Positions 7,870 through 14,020 of a DNA stretch of 38,430 nucleotides are shown here, one piece after another. The stretch spans positions 1-38,430 of the forward strand of contig JAFSWC010000081.1 of assembly GCA_017444665.1 (NCBI GenBank), read 5' to 3'. The stretch comes from Oscillospiraceae bacterium. Its GTDB lineage: Bacteria > Bacillota > Clostridia > Oscillospirales > Oscillospiraceae. Positions within the stretch are counted from its first letter, which is position 1. The number at the start of each line of letters is the position of its first letter. The notes under the pieces were generated by a model, which worked only from the letters and a program-made list of their open reading frames with translations, ran no database searches and was not told where the DNA came from. The position numbers were made by a program, and so were the translations under genes.

Positions 7870-7951
7870 GCCGGTGACCCGACTCGAACGGGCACGGTCT
7901 TGCGGCCAAGGGATTTTAAGTCCCTGGTGTCTACCATTCCACCACACCGGC
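7866..7951 (-). tRNA. tRNA-Leu (anticodon UAA), CCA encoded
   Basis: 86 bases. The acceptor GCCGGTG (7951-7945) pairs with CACCGGC; discriminator A and encoded CCA end the gene. The anticodon arm AGGGA-CTTAAAA-TCCCT places TAA at positions 34-36, so it reads UUA (and UUG by wobble). A long variable arm (TTGGCCGCAAGACCG region) marks a class II tRNA, as expected for leucine. The T arm GTTCGAGTC is canonical. Confidence 0.96.
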
Positions 7952-7963
7952 GTGTGCCTAAAC

Positions 7964-7992
7964 AATTTACCATCCGCGCCGCGGCCTGTCAA
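7964..7992 (-). promoter_or_regulatory. Promoter of tRNA-Leu
   Basis: Minus strand: consensus TTGACA (7992-7987), 17 bases, TAAATT (7969-7964), about 13 bases before the mature 5' end. Confidence 0.85.
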
Positions 7993-8037
7993 GCACCGCC
8001 TTTTTCCACCAACGCTTTAAATCGCTGAAATTTTCGC

Positions 8038-8066
8038 TTGACAAGGGCGCGGCGGCGTGATATCAT
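8038..8066 (+). promoter_or_regulatory. Promoter of the T-box/trpB2 unit
   Basis: TTGACA (8038-8043), 17 bases, TATCAT (8061-8066), just before the T-box leader. Confidence 0.87.
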
Positions 8067-8072
8067 GCAGCC

Positions 8073-8345
8073 AAACCGAAGAGGAAGAGTGAGTAGGTCC
8101 CTCCTCCTTTCCCACAGAGAGCCGCGGGTGCTGCGATCGCGGCGGAAAGCGTCGGGCCGAATGGACTTCCGAGGGCAAACAGAAACGCCGCAGGGCAGAG
8201 TATGGGCGACGGAGCGGACTTCTCCGTTAACAACGATCCGCGTATGACGGTACGTGAAAAGAGGGCGCTTTTACAGAGCGTCAAGCCGGGTGGCACCGCA
8301 GGAAGATTCCTGTCCCAGCAGCGTTGCTGGGATGGGATTTTTTGT
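8073..8345 (+). promoter_or_regulatory. Tryptophan T-box leader (tRNA-sensing riboswitch)
   Basis: A classical T-box. Stem I has the GAGTA motif (8091-8095), AGAGAGCC and GGTGCTG elements, and the specifier region GAA-TGG-AC, with TGG (Trp) at 8162-8164. The antiterminator T-box core GGGTGGCACCGCAGG is at 8288-8302; its TGGC (8291-8294) would pair with the GCCA end of an uncharged tRNA whose discriminator is G, as in bacterial tRNA-Trp. The competing terminator is TCCCAGCA (8313-8320)/TGCTGGGA (8325-8332) followed by ATTTTTTG. Uncharged tRNA-Trp should therefore turn on the downstream trpB2. Confidence 0.95.
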
Positions 8346-8365
8346 TTTTCAGGAGGGCTTGCACA

Positions 8366-8401
8366 ATGAAAAAGATCCCCGGAAGACGATGGCGGCGGTA
8401 A
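8366..8401 (+). CDS. 11-codon upstream ORF between T-box and trpB2
   Basis: An ORF encoding MKKIPGRRWRR stands directly after the T-box terminator. AGGAGG (8351-8356) sits 9 bases before its ATG, a better ribosome binding site than many genes here have. It contains one Trp codon (TGG 8390-8392) flanked by Arg codons (CGA, CGG, CGG). It ends 62 bases before trpB2. It could be a translated leader peptide or a coupling ORF; I know of no named family. Short length and lack of comparison keep confidence low. Confidence 0.45.
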   Translation: MKKIPGRRWRR

Positions 8402-8463
8402 GCGTCGAACACGAAGGAAGAGAAGAAAACCGCCGATCTGATCATCGAAAGGAGAAAAAAACC

Positions 8464-9852
8464 ATGAGTATGAAATCCCCCGAGATCCCCTATAAGATCT
8501 ATCTGTCCGAGGAAGAGATCCCGCAGGCATGGTATAATGTGCGCGCGGACATGAAGACGAAGCCCGCGCCGCTGCTGAACCCTGCCACCGGCAAGCCGAT
8601 GACGGCCGATGAGCTTGGCGTCGTGTTCTGCCAGGAGCTGGTGGAGCAGGAGCTGGACAACGACACCGCGTATATCCCGATCCCGCAGGAGATCCGCGAC
8701 TTTTATAAAATGTACCGCCCCGCGCCGCTGGTGCGCGCCTATTGTCTCGAGGAAAAGCTCGGCACGCCGGCGCACATCTATTACAAGTTCGAGGGCAACA
8801 ACACCTCCGGCAGCCACAAGCTGAACAGCGCCATCGCCCAGGCCTATTACGCCAAAAAGCAGGGCCTGAAGGGCGTGACGACCGAAACCGGCGCCGGCCA
8901 GTGGGGCACCGCGCTGTCGATGGCCTGCGCGTACCTGGGGCTTGACTGCAAGGTGTTCATGGTCAAGGTCAGCTACGAGCAAAAGCCCTTCCGCCGCGAG
9001 GTCATGCGCACCTACGGCGCCGAGGTGACGCCGTCCCCCTCGATGACCACGGCCGTCGGCCGCAAGATCCTGGAGGAATTCCCGGGCACGACAGGCTCGC
9101 TCGGCTGCGCGATCTCCGAGGCTGTCGAAGTGGCCGTGTCCAACCCCGGTTACCGCTATGTGCTGGGCAGCGTGCTCAACCAGGTGCTGCTGCACCAGAG
9201 CGTGATCGGCCTTGAGGCCAAGACCGCGCTGGACAAATACGGCGTGAAGCCCGATATCATCATCGGCTGCGCCGGCGGCGGGTCGAACCTGGGCGGCCTG
9301 ATCGCGCCGTTCATGGGCGAGAAGCTGCGCGGCGAGGCGGATTACCGTATCATCGCCGTCGAGCCGGCCTCCTGCCCCAGCTTTACGCGCGGCAAATTTG
9401 CCTATGACTTCTGCGACACGGGCATGATCTGCCCGCTGGCGAAGATGTACACGCTCGGCAGCGGCTTTATCCCTTCGGCCAACCACGCCGGCGGCCTGCG
9501 CTTCCACGGCATGTCGCCCACGCTCTCGCAGCTTTACGCCGACGGGCTGATGGAAGCACGCGCCGTTGAGCAGACCTCCGTCTTCGAGGCGGCGGAGCTG
9601 TTCGCCCGCGTCGAGGGCATCCTGCCCGCGCCGGAGAGCAGCCACGCGATCCGCGTCGCGATCGACGAGGCCCTCAAGTGCAAGGAGACGGGCGAGGAGA
9701 AGGACATCCTCTTCGGTCTGACCGGTACGGGCTACTTCGATCTGGTCGCCTATCAGAAGTTCAACGACGGCCTGATGAGCGACTATATCCCGACGGACGA
9801 GGACCTGGAAAAGGGCTTTGCCGGGCTGCCGCAGGTGCCGGGACTGGCATAA
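8464..9852 (+). CDS. TrpB2-type tryptophan synthase beta chain (PLP enzyme)
   Basis: 462 residues, the size of the TrpB2 branch rather than the ~400-residue TrpB1. It condenses indole with serine (or a related donor) to tryptophan using pyridoxal phosphate. The PLP lysine is K119 in NNTSGSHKLNSA; ETGAGQWG (141-148) and the phosphate-binding GGGSN (271-275) are in place. The TrpB2-type N-terminal extension (IPYKIYLSEEEIPQAWYNV) is present. Start ATG 8464 has GGAG at 8451-8454; the longer open frame to 8254 would run through the T-box and is rejected. No trpA or other trp gene is nearby, so it probably salvages indole. Control is by the Trp T-box upstream. Confidence 0.93.
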   Translation: MSMKSPEIPYKIYLSEEEIPQAWYNVRADMKTKPAPLLNPATGKPMTADELGVVFCQELVEQELDNDTAYIPIPQEIRDFYKMYRPAPLVRAYCLEEKLGTPAHIYYKFEGNNTSGSHKLNSAIAQAYYAKKQGLKGVTTETGAGQWGTALSMACAYLGLDCKVFMVKVSYEQKPFRREVMRTYGAEVTPSPSMTTAVGRKILEEFPGTTGSLGCAISEAVEVAVSNPGYRYVLGSVLNQVLLHQSVIGLEAKTALDKYGVKPDIIIGCAGGGSNLGGLIAPFMGEKLRGEADYRIIAVEPASCPSFTRGKFAYDFCDTGMICPLAKMYTLGSGFIPSANHAGGLRFHGMSPTLSQLYADGLMEARAVEQTSVFEAAELFARVEGILPAPESSHAIRVAIDEALKCKETGEEKDILFGLTGTGYFDLVAYQKFNDGLMSDYIPTDEDLEKGFAGLPQVPGLA

Positions 9853-9867
9853 GACGAAGAAAACACA

Positions 9868-9898
9868 TCATCCTTCGGCCTTACGGTCTGAAGAATGA
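9868..9898. repeat. Short palindromic intergenic element
   Basis: TCATCCTTC (9868-9876) and GAAGAATGA (9890-9898) form an imperfect palindrome resembling the ends of the larger element at 37803-37900. It may be a minimal relic of the same repeat family. Confidence 0.4.
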
Positions 9899-9905
9899 CA
9901 AAAAG

Positions 9906-9943
9906 AGGCTGCTGCAGTTTCTGCAGCAGCCTTTCTGCTTTTG
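9906..9943. terminator. Terminator of trpB2 (possibly bidirectional)
   Basis: AGGCTGCTGCAG (9906-9917), loop TTT, CTGCAGCAGCCT (9921-9932), then TTTCTGCTTTTG; AAAAAG precedes it for the opposite strand. Confidence 0.9.
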
Positions 9944-9947
9944 TTTG

Positions 9948-10502
9948 CTATGTCTCTTCGGAAACCTGCTTATCATGTACCGCCGGCGTGCCGAGAAACT
10001 TTTCCATCACCCGGTACAGCGGCCGATAGAGCGCCAGCGTGAACACGAAGTTGCCGCCGCAGTGCGCCAGGTCGTAGGGGATGCCCGCGACCCACATGGC
10101 AAAAAAGCCCTCCCAGCCGCCGTTGATGGCGAACCACTCGAGATACATCAGCGGGCCGAACACAAGGCCGAACACCGCCGCGATCACCGCCCACAGGAGC
10201 GCGGAATCGTTTTTGCGGAAGGCCATCGCGACCGCGACCAGCAGCGGCCAGGTGTAGAGATAGCCGAACCACCAGACCCCGCCGCCGAAGATCAGCCCCT
10301 CGAGCATGACGTAGACGGCGACGGAATACATCGCCCGCCAGCCGAAGAAGACCGTCGTGAGGATGATGATCACGGCGTTGAGGTTGATGTTCGGGATCGA
10401 GGCCAGAGCCGCCTTTGTCGCAAAGAGCAGCGCGCCCATCAGCGCGAGGGTGCAGATCTCCTTGGCGCTGAGCTTACCAGCCGGTCGTGAGGGTGATCTC
10501 AT
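9948..10502 (-). CDS. ECF transporter S component (probable corrinoid uptake)
   Basis: A 184-residue membrane protein with about five to six hydrophobic segments (15-35, 43-56, 60-75, 80-95, 103-120, 133-160), the size and profile of energy-coupling-factor substrate-binding subunits. The run SIPNINLNAVIIIL (35-48) near the start is typical of this group. The ECF A and T subunits are not in the window; they are usually shared. The gene overlaps the end of the DUF4430 gene by 29 bases and both lie behind a cobalamin riboswitch, so the substrate is probably a corrinoid. That assignment rests on the regulation, not on residues. ATG 10502 has only a weak GAGAG-type RBS, consistent with translational coupling. 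Confidence 0.85.
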   Translation of the reverse strand: MRSPSRPAGKLSAKEICTLALMGALLFATKAALASIPNINLNAVIIILTTVFFGWRAMYSVAVYVMLEGLIFGGGVWWFGYLYTWPLLVAVAMAFRKNDSALLWAVIAAVFGLVFGPLMYLEWFAINGGWEGFFAMWVAGIPYDLAHCGGNFVFTLALYRPLYRVMEKFLGTPAVHDKQVSEET

Positions 10503-10872
10503 AGCTCTCGCCGTCCGCGATCATCGTCGTGTCGACGCCGGTCATGAGCATCTCGCCGCCCTTGGTGAAGCACCACCACTGCTGCACACTCTCGTCGGCG
10601 GTCTCGCCGTCGACCGTCAGCACGTACAGACCGTATTCGCTCTCGGTGCCTTCGATGAGCTTCTGCTCCTCGAGCGCGGCGCGAAGTGTCTCGGCGTCGG
10701 TCGCGATCGAAAAGTCCTTGCTCGAGCCGTCGCCGTGCACGACCGTGACGGTCAGGTGCTTGCCGCCCTCCTGTGCCGCCGGCTTATTGGCGTTGTAGAT
10801 GACGAGCGCGCCGATGACGAGTACAAGCAAAACCGCCACGGCAATGATGATGTTCCTGGTTTTTTTGTTCAT
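10474..10872 (-). CDS. Membrane-anchored DUF4430 (transcobalamin-like) protein
   Basis: 132 residues: a short basic start and one membrane segment (8-26), then an extracytoplasmic domain of about 95 residues. The region LTVTVVHGDGSSKDFSIATDAETLRAAL (40-67) and the WWCFTKGGEMLMTGVD motif (99-114) are the DUF4430 pattern, related to the C-terminal cobalamin-binding domain of transcobalamin. It has no lipobox Cys, so it is held by an uncleaved N-terminal helix. A GGAG lies shortly before ATG 10872. Together with the overlapping S component and the B12 riboswitch upstream, it probably captures a corrinoid at the cell surface and hands it to the transporter. Confidence 0.85.
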   Translation of the reverse strand: MNKKTRNIIIAVAVLLVLVIGALVIYNANKPAAQEGGKHLTVTVVHGDGSSKDFSIATDAETLRAALEEQKLIEGTESEYGLYVLTVDGETADESVQQWWCFTKGGEMLMTGVDTTMIADGESYEITLTTGW

Positions 10873-11079
10873 TTCAAACCTCTCCTTTCTTTTTTTGAGG
10901 AAAGCATCATCCGGATCGCCGTCGGCATCTTGCGGATCCTATGCCCCCTGGCTTCGTCTTTTTCTTTTGCAATACAGAAAGTATTCCTGCAAGAAAAATC
11001 CTTCGTCAGGAGACAAAACCTCTCGCAAGCTGCTCTTGCCGCTCCGGCTGCTGCTTTCCTGATCGAACATCACACAAGG
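10873..11079 (-). other. Leader between riboswitch terminator and DUF4430 gene
   Basis: About 200 untranslated bases. Apart from the RBS next to the start codon I see no promoter, strong hairpin or ORF worth naming. Confidence 0.5.
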
Positions 11080-11117
11080 AAAAAAGAGAGAAAACGGGGC
11101 ATCTGACCCATGCCCCG
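11080..11117 (-). terminator. Expression-platform terminator of the cobalamin riboswitch
   Basis: Minus strand: CGGGGCAT (11117-11110), loop, ATGCCCCG (11102-11095), then TTTTCTCTCTTTTTT (11094-11080). It should form when cobalamin is bound. Confidence 0.85.
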
Positions 11118-11151
11118 GATTCGTCCGGAAGTCCGCGGATCCTTGTGCGAC

Positions 11152-11345
11152 ACGGCGCCTCCCTTCGGCGGCGCCGTACGGGCAGGTCTTCTGACTTCGG
11201 AGGCTTCGGAAAAACGCCGGTAAAACGTCGTTCATCCGCCGCCCCGCTTCACAGTGACGGCCTCGCGTGAGAATTGCACTCACATTCCCCTGTTGACTGC
11301 GGCCCAAACCTCCTGCCGAGGTCGGCGCAGATCCCGTTTCGATCG
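11152..11345 (-). promoter_or_regulatory. Cobalamin (B12) riboswitch
   Basis: Read on the minus strand, the conserved core is present: GGGAATGTGAG, then CAATTCTCACGCGAGGCC, GTCACTGT (the equivalent of the usual GCCACTGT), and the 3' B12 box GAAGTCAGAAGACCTGCC (ending near 11181). A separate stem ACGGCGCC/GGCGCCGT (11177-11170 with 11159-11152) follows the box, then the terminator at 11117-11080. High cobalamin would switch off the DUF4430-ECF S operon. Confidence 0.93.
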
Positions 11346-11356
11346 CTTGCGCGAAA

Positions 11357-11385
11357 AGTATAGCACGCCGCCGCCGGGAAAACAA
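11357..11385 (-). promoter_or_regulatory. Promoter of the cobalamin-riboswitch operon
   Basis: Minus strand: TTGTTT (11385-11380), 17 bases, TATACT (11362-11357). The -35 box is the loop of the palindrome at 11368-11397. Confidence 0.75.
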
Positions 11386-11397
11386 TCCCGGCGGCGG
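11368..11397. terminator. 12-bp palindrome: likely terminator of the ABC operon, overlapping the next promoter
   Basis: CCGCCGCCGGGA (11368-11379), loop AAACAA, TCCCGGCGGCGG (11386-11397): a perfect 12-bp stem about 80 bases past the permease stop. No T-tract follows directly, so it would be a weak intrinsic terminator unless assisted. A second small stem, CCCC-TGAAA-GGGG, lies at about 11427-11439. Confidence 0.55.
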
Positions 11398-11478
11398 CAA
11401 ATCGTCGTCACGTTATTTTACGCCTCCCCTGAAAGGGGAGCCATTCTCTCCCGTTTTCTCCTGCGGGGGGCAGGCGTC

Positions 11479-12126
11479 TTACAGATCGACCTTTTCAAAG
11501 ATCGCCTCCGCGCGGCGGGTGCCAAGTACGGTCAGCAGCACGAAAAGCGCGGCGCCTACGGCGAGAACGGCCAGCTTTGCCGGCAGATGCTGCGGATCGG
11601 GCGTGTCGAGCACGTCGCGGAAGAAGGGCAGGACAAAGCTGCACGCCTCAAGGGCAAAGATAAAAAGGAAGACGCACACGGACACGATCAAAAACGGCTT
11701 GCCGACCGCCGCGGGGTTCTTGTACAGCCGCGGCAGAAACAGTGCGTTGAACGCGCCCGCCACGACAAGCGCCAGACCGAAGAGCGCGACGTTCACGTCC
11801 ATGCCCGCGGCGTTCGGCCCGATCTTCAGCACGCCGCGCAGGATCGCAAAGGGCACGCAGACGGCAAGCTGCAGCAGCTCCATGATCACGAAATACAGCG
11901 CGCGGGCGCGCACCGCGTCCCTCTTGCGCACGGGCAGCAGCAGGGTATAGTAAAGGTCGTTGTTCTCGCGCGCCGAAAGGCAGGCGTAAAACAGCCCCAG
12001 CGAGGCAAAGAAGATCGGCAAATACATGGGGTAGCCCGGAATGAGCATCATCGCCCCGAAGGCGAGGAACATCCAGCTTGTCGGATGCGCGAAAAGCGCG
12101 AATTCTTTTTTCAGCAGCTTAGCCAT
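11479..12126 (-). CDS. ABC-2 type permease
   Basis: 215 residues with six hydrophobic segments: FLAFGAMMLIPGYPMYLPIFFASL in the first third, a helix around VIMELLQLAVCVPFAILRG, then FGLALVVAGAFNALFLPRL, FLIVSVCVFLFIFALEACSFV and LAVLAVGAALFVLLTVLG. The charged loop SARENNDLYYTLLLPVRKRDAVRAR is typical of the ABC-2 'YvdK/ABC2_membrane_5' permeases that pair with an AbrB-like or GntR regulator. ATG 12126 shares eight bases (ATGGCTAA) with the ATPase gene. The substrate is unknown; such small systems often export peptides or act in stress responses. A longer in-frame extension to 12198 lies inside the ATPase gene and is not used. Confidence 0.87.
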   Translation of the reverse strand: MAKLLKKEFALFAHPTSWMFLAFGAMMLIPGYPMYLPIFFASLGLFYACLSARENNDLYYTLLLPVRKRDAVRARALYFVIMELLQLAVCVPFAILRGVLKIGPNAAGMDVNVALFGLALVVAGAFNALFLPRLYKNPAAVGKPFLIVSVCVFLFIFALEACSFVLPFFRDVLDTPDPQHLPAKLAVLAVGAALFVLLTVLGTRRAEAIFEKVDL

Positions 12127-12967
12127 CGTCTCTCGCCTCCCTGTCCAGGTGCACCATGATCTCCTCCAGGTCGGACGCATGCCCGCCCAGCTCTTCACAC
12201 GCGCCGCGCTCCACCAGAGCGGTAAAGCCCTCCTTGGCGCGCTTGCAGCCGATCAGGCTGCTCTTGTATCGCTCCGCCTGCTCCGCTGTGAGCTCGACCG
12301 TACGGTACTTTTCCCGCAGTTCACCCAGCGGCAGGGAAAAGACGATCTCGCCATTTCGGATATAGGTCACGTCGTCGGCGCATTTGTCGAGATCCTCGGT
12401 GATGTGGGTGGAGAAGAGGATGCTCACGCCCTCGTCCGCCAGATCAAGGAACACGCCGCACAGCTCGTCGCGCGAGACGGGATCAAGCCCGCTCGTCGGT
12501 TCGTCCAGGATCAGCAGCTCCGCCCTGTGGCTGAGCGCGAGGGCGAGCGCATACTTGACCTGCATGCCGGCCGAGAGCGCCTTGGGCGTTTTGCTCTCGT
12601 CCAGGGCAAAGAGCTTCAGATAGCGCCGATAGGCCGCCTCGTCCCAGTTGTCGTAAAAGCTGCGCGTCACGGCTGTGATGGCGGAGAGTTTTTTGTTTGG
12701 GTAATAGTTCGCGCCGCCGGAGACAAACGCGATGCGGCGCTTGATCTCCTGCTCGTGTTCCGCAAAAGCAAGACCAAAAAACGCCACCGTACCCGCGGAG
12801 GGGTGAACGATGTTGAGCATGCTCTTCAGCGTCGTGGTTTTGCCCGCCCCGTTGCGGCCGATAAAGCCCATGATCCGCCCGCGGGAGAGCGAAAAGCCCG
12901 CGTCTTTGAGACGAAACGACGGGTATTCCTTGCAAAGGCCCCGCAGCTCCAGCACCTTTTCAGCCAT
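12119..12967 (-). CDS. ABC transporter ATP-binding protein
   Basis: 282 residues: Walker A GRNGAGKTT (37-45), signature LSAGM (131-135, the variant of LSGGQ common in this subgroup), Walker B LILDEPT (152-158) and the switch His in FSTHITED. The C-terminal ~70 residues after the ATPase core are a short regulatory/linker part. It pairs with the overlapping permease to form an exporter and overlaps the AbrB-like gene by eight bases (ATGGCTGA). The three genes are evidently one coupled transcription unit. Confidence 0.93.
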   Translation of the reverse strand: MAEKVLELRGLCKEYPSFRLKDAGFSLSRGRIMGFIGRNGAGKTTTLKSMLNIVHPSAGTVAFFGLAFAEHEQEIKRRIAFVSGGANYYPNKKLSAITAVTRSFYDNWDEAAYRRYLKLFALDESKTPKALSAGMQVKYALALALSHRAELLILDEPTSGLDPVSRDELCGVFLDLADEGVSILFSTHITEDLDKCADDVTYIRNGEIVFSLPLGELREKYRTVELTAEQAERYKSSLIGCKRAKEGFTALVERGACEELGGHASDLEEIMVHLDREARDDG

Positions 12968-13184
12968 CGTCCTCGCCGCCTTCCATCAGACTGCTCATCT
13001 TTTCGATAAAAGTGTTGAACAAGCCCTTGGGCGGGATCGCGATGCCGCGTTTTTCGTCCGCCAGCAGGATGATCGTGTCCCCGGGCTGGATCGAGAACAT
13101 CTCGCGCATCTCTTTGGGGATGACGATCTGCCCCTTTTCGCCCACCTTGGCCGACGCGGCCAGCTTGTCCTTCGGTGCTTTCAT
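12960..13184 (-). CDS. AbrB/SpoVT-like DNA-binding regulator
   Basis: 74 residues. The swapped-hairpin AbrB fold is seen in SAKVGEKGQIVIPKEMREMF (11-30) and IQPGDTIILLADEKRGIAI (32-50). Such small dimeric or tetrameric proteins bind AT-rich DNA. It is the first gene of the ABC exporter operon and probably controls it through the TTATACT repeats that overlap the promoter. A GGAG lies 7 bases before the ATG. Confidence 0.92.
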   Translation of the reverse strand: MKAPKDKLAASAKVGEKGQIVIPKEMREMFSIQPGDTIILLADEKRGIAIPPKGLFNTFIEKMSSLMEGGEDDG

Positions 13185-13207
13185 TTCCGTCTCCTTTCGG
13201 TTTGAAA

Positions 13208-13234
13208 AGTATAATTTGTTATACTGGTTATACT
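13208..13234. promoter_or_regulatory. Operator-like repeats downstream of and within the AbrB operon promoter
   Basis: AGTATAA (13208-13214), TTTG, TTATACT (13219-13225), GG, TTATACT (13228-13234): one inverted pair plus a direct copy. The last copy overlaps the -10 box. Probable autoregulatory site of the AbrB-like protein; this is an inference from position. Confidence 0.65.
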
Positions 13235-13260
13235 ATAGACCCCGTCTTAAGAAAAGTCAA
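13232..13260 (-). promoter_or_regulatory. Promoter of the AbrB-ABC operon
   Basis: Minus strand: TTGACT (13260-13255), 17 bases, TATAGT (13237-13232). Confidence 0.87.
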
Positions 13261-13272
13261 GAAGTTTTCATC

Positions 13273-13301
13273 TTGCGCCCCGGCGCGACGAATGGTATGA
13301 T
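13273..13301 (+). promoter_or_regulatory. Promoter of the HAD/envelope operon
   Basis: TTGCGC (13273-13278), 17 bases, TATGAT (13296-13301). It diverges from the AbrB operon promoter. Confidence 0.75.
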
Positions 13302-13338
13302 AAATTGATTTAATATCGTGTTATGAAGAGAGAATCGC

Positions 13339-13989
13339 ATGAAATATAAATGCCTGGTCTTTGACCACGACGACACCGTGGTAAACAGCACGGCGACGAT
13401 CCACTACCCCTGCTTTCAGCTGTTTCTGGACGAGCGCTATCCGGGGCGGAAGTGCTCGCTGGAGCATTATTTTATCGCCAACTTCTCCCCCGGCTTTCTG
13501 GAGATGTGCCGGGGCGAGTTCGGCATGGACGAGGACGCCATCCGCGACGAGACGGCCTATTGGCTGAACTATGTCGAAACCCACGTCCCCACGGCTTATC
13601 CGGGCATCCGCGAGATCCTGGAGCGGCAGCGCGCCGAGGGCGGGCTGATCGCCGTCGTATCCCACTCGCACGAGCGCAACATCCTGCGCGACTGGGCGGC
13701 AAACGGTCTGCCGGCGCCCGACGCCGTCTTCGGCTGGGAGCGGCCGGAGGAGGAGCGCAAGCCCTACCCCTTCCCGCTGGAGGAGCTGATGCGGCGCTAT
13801 GCGCTGCGGCCGGACGAGATGCTGGTGATCGACGATCTCAAGCCCGGCTACGACATGGCCTGCGCCGTCTCCGTCCCCTTTGCGGCGGTCGGCTGGGCCA
13901 ACGACATCCCGCAGATCGAGGCCTTTATGCGCCGAAACTGCAAGCGCTATTTCAAAACCGTGGAGGAGCTGGACGCCTTTCTGCGGTAA
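13339..13989 (+). CDS. HAD-family hydrolase
   Basis: 216 residues of a haloacid-dehalogenase-type phosphatase. Motif I FDHDDTVVNS (8-17) gives the nucleophile D9 and acid D11; the Thr/Ser motif II is in VVSHSHERN, the Lys of motif III in ERKPYPFP, and motif IV in LVIDDLKPGYDMA. A helical cap lies between about 20 and 95. Its role is likely dephosphorylation of a small metabolite; the substrate cannot be told. RBS GAGAGAA before ATG 13339 is moderate. It is 31 bases upstream of the serine hydrolase gene and is probably the first gene of the run that ends at 18687. Confidence 0.88.
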   Translation: MKYKCLVFDHDDTVVNSTATIHYPCFQLFLDERYPGRKCSLEHYFIANFSPGFLEMCRGEFGMDEDAIRDETAYWLNYVETHVPTAYPGIREILERQRAEGGLIAVVSHSHERNILRDWAANGLPAPDAVFGWERPEEERKPYPFPLEELMRRYALRPDEMLVIDDLKPGYDMACAVSVPFAAVGWANDIPQIEAFMRRNCKRYFKTVEELDAFLR

Positions 13990-14020
13990 CGAACTGTTAT
14001 TCATTCAGGTGGAAACGGAC

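Noticed and set aside
8254..8463. 70-residue N-terminal extension of TrpB2
   Set aside because: It would translate the T-box and its terminator; the RBS at 8451 supports ATG 8464.
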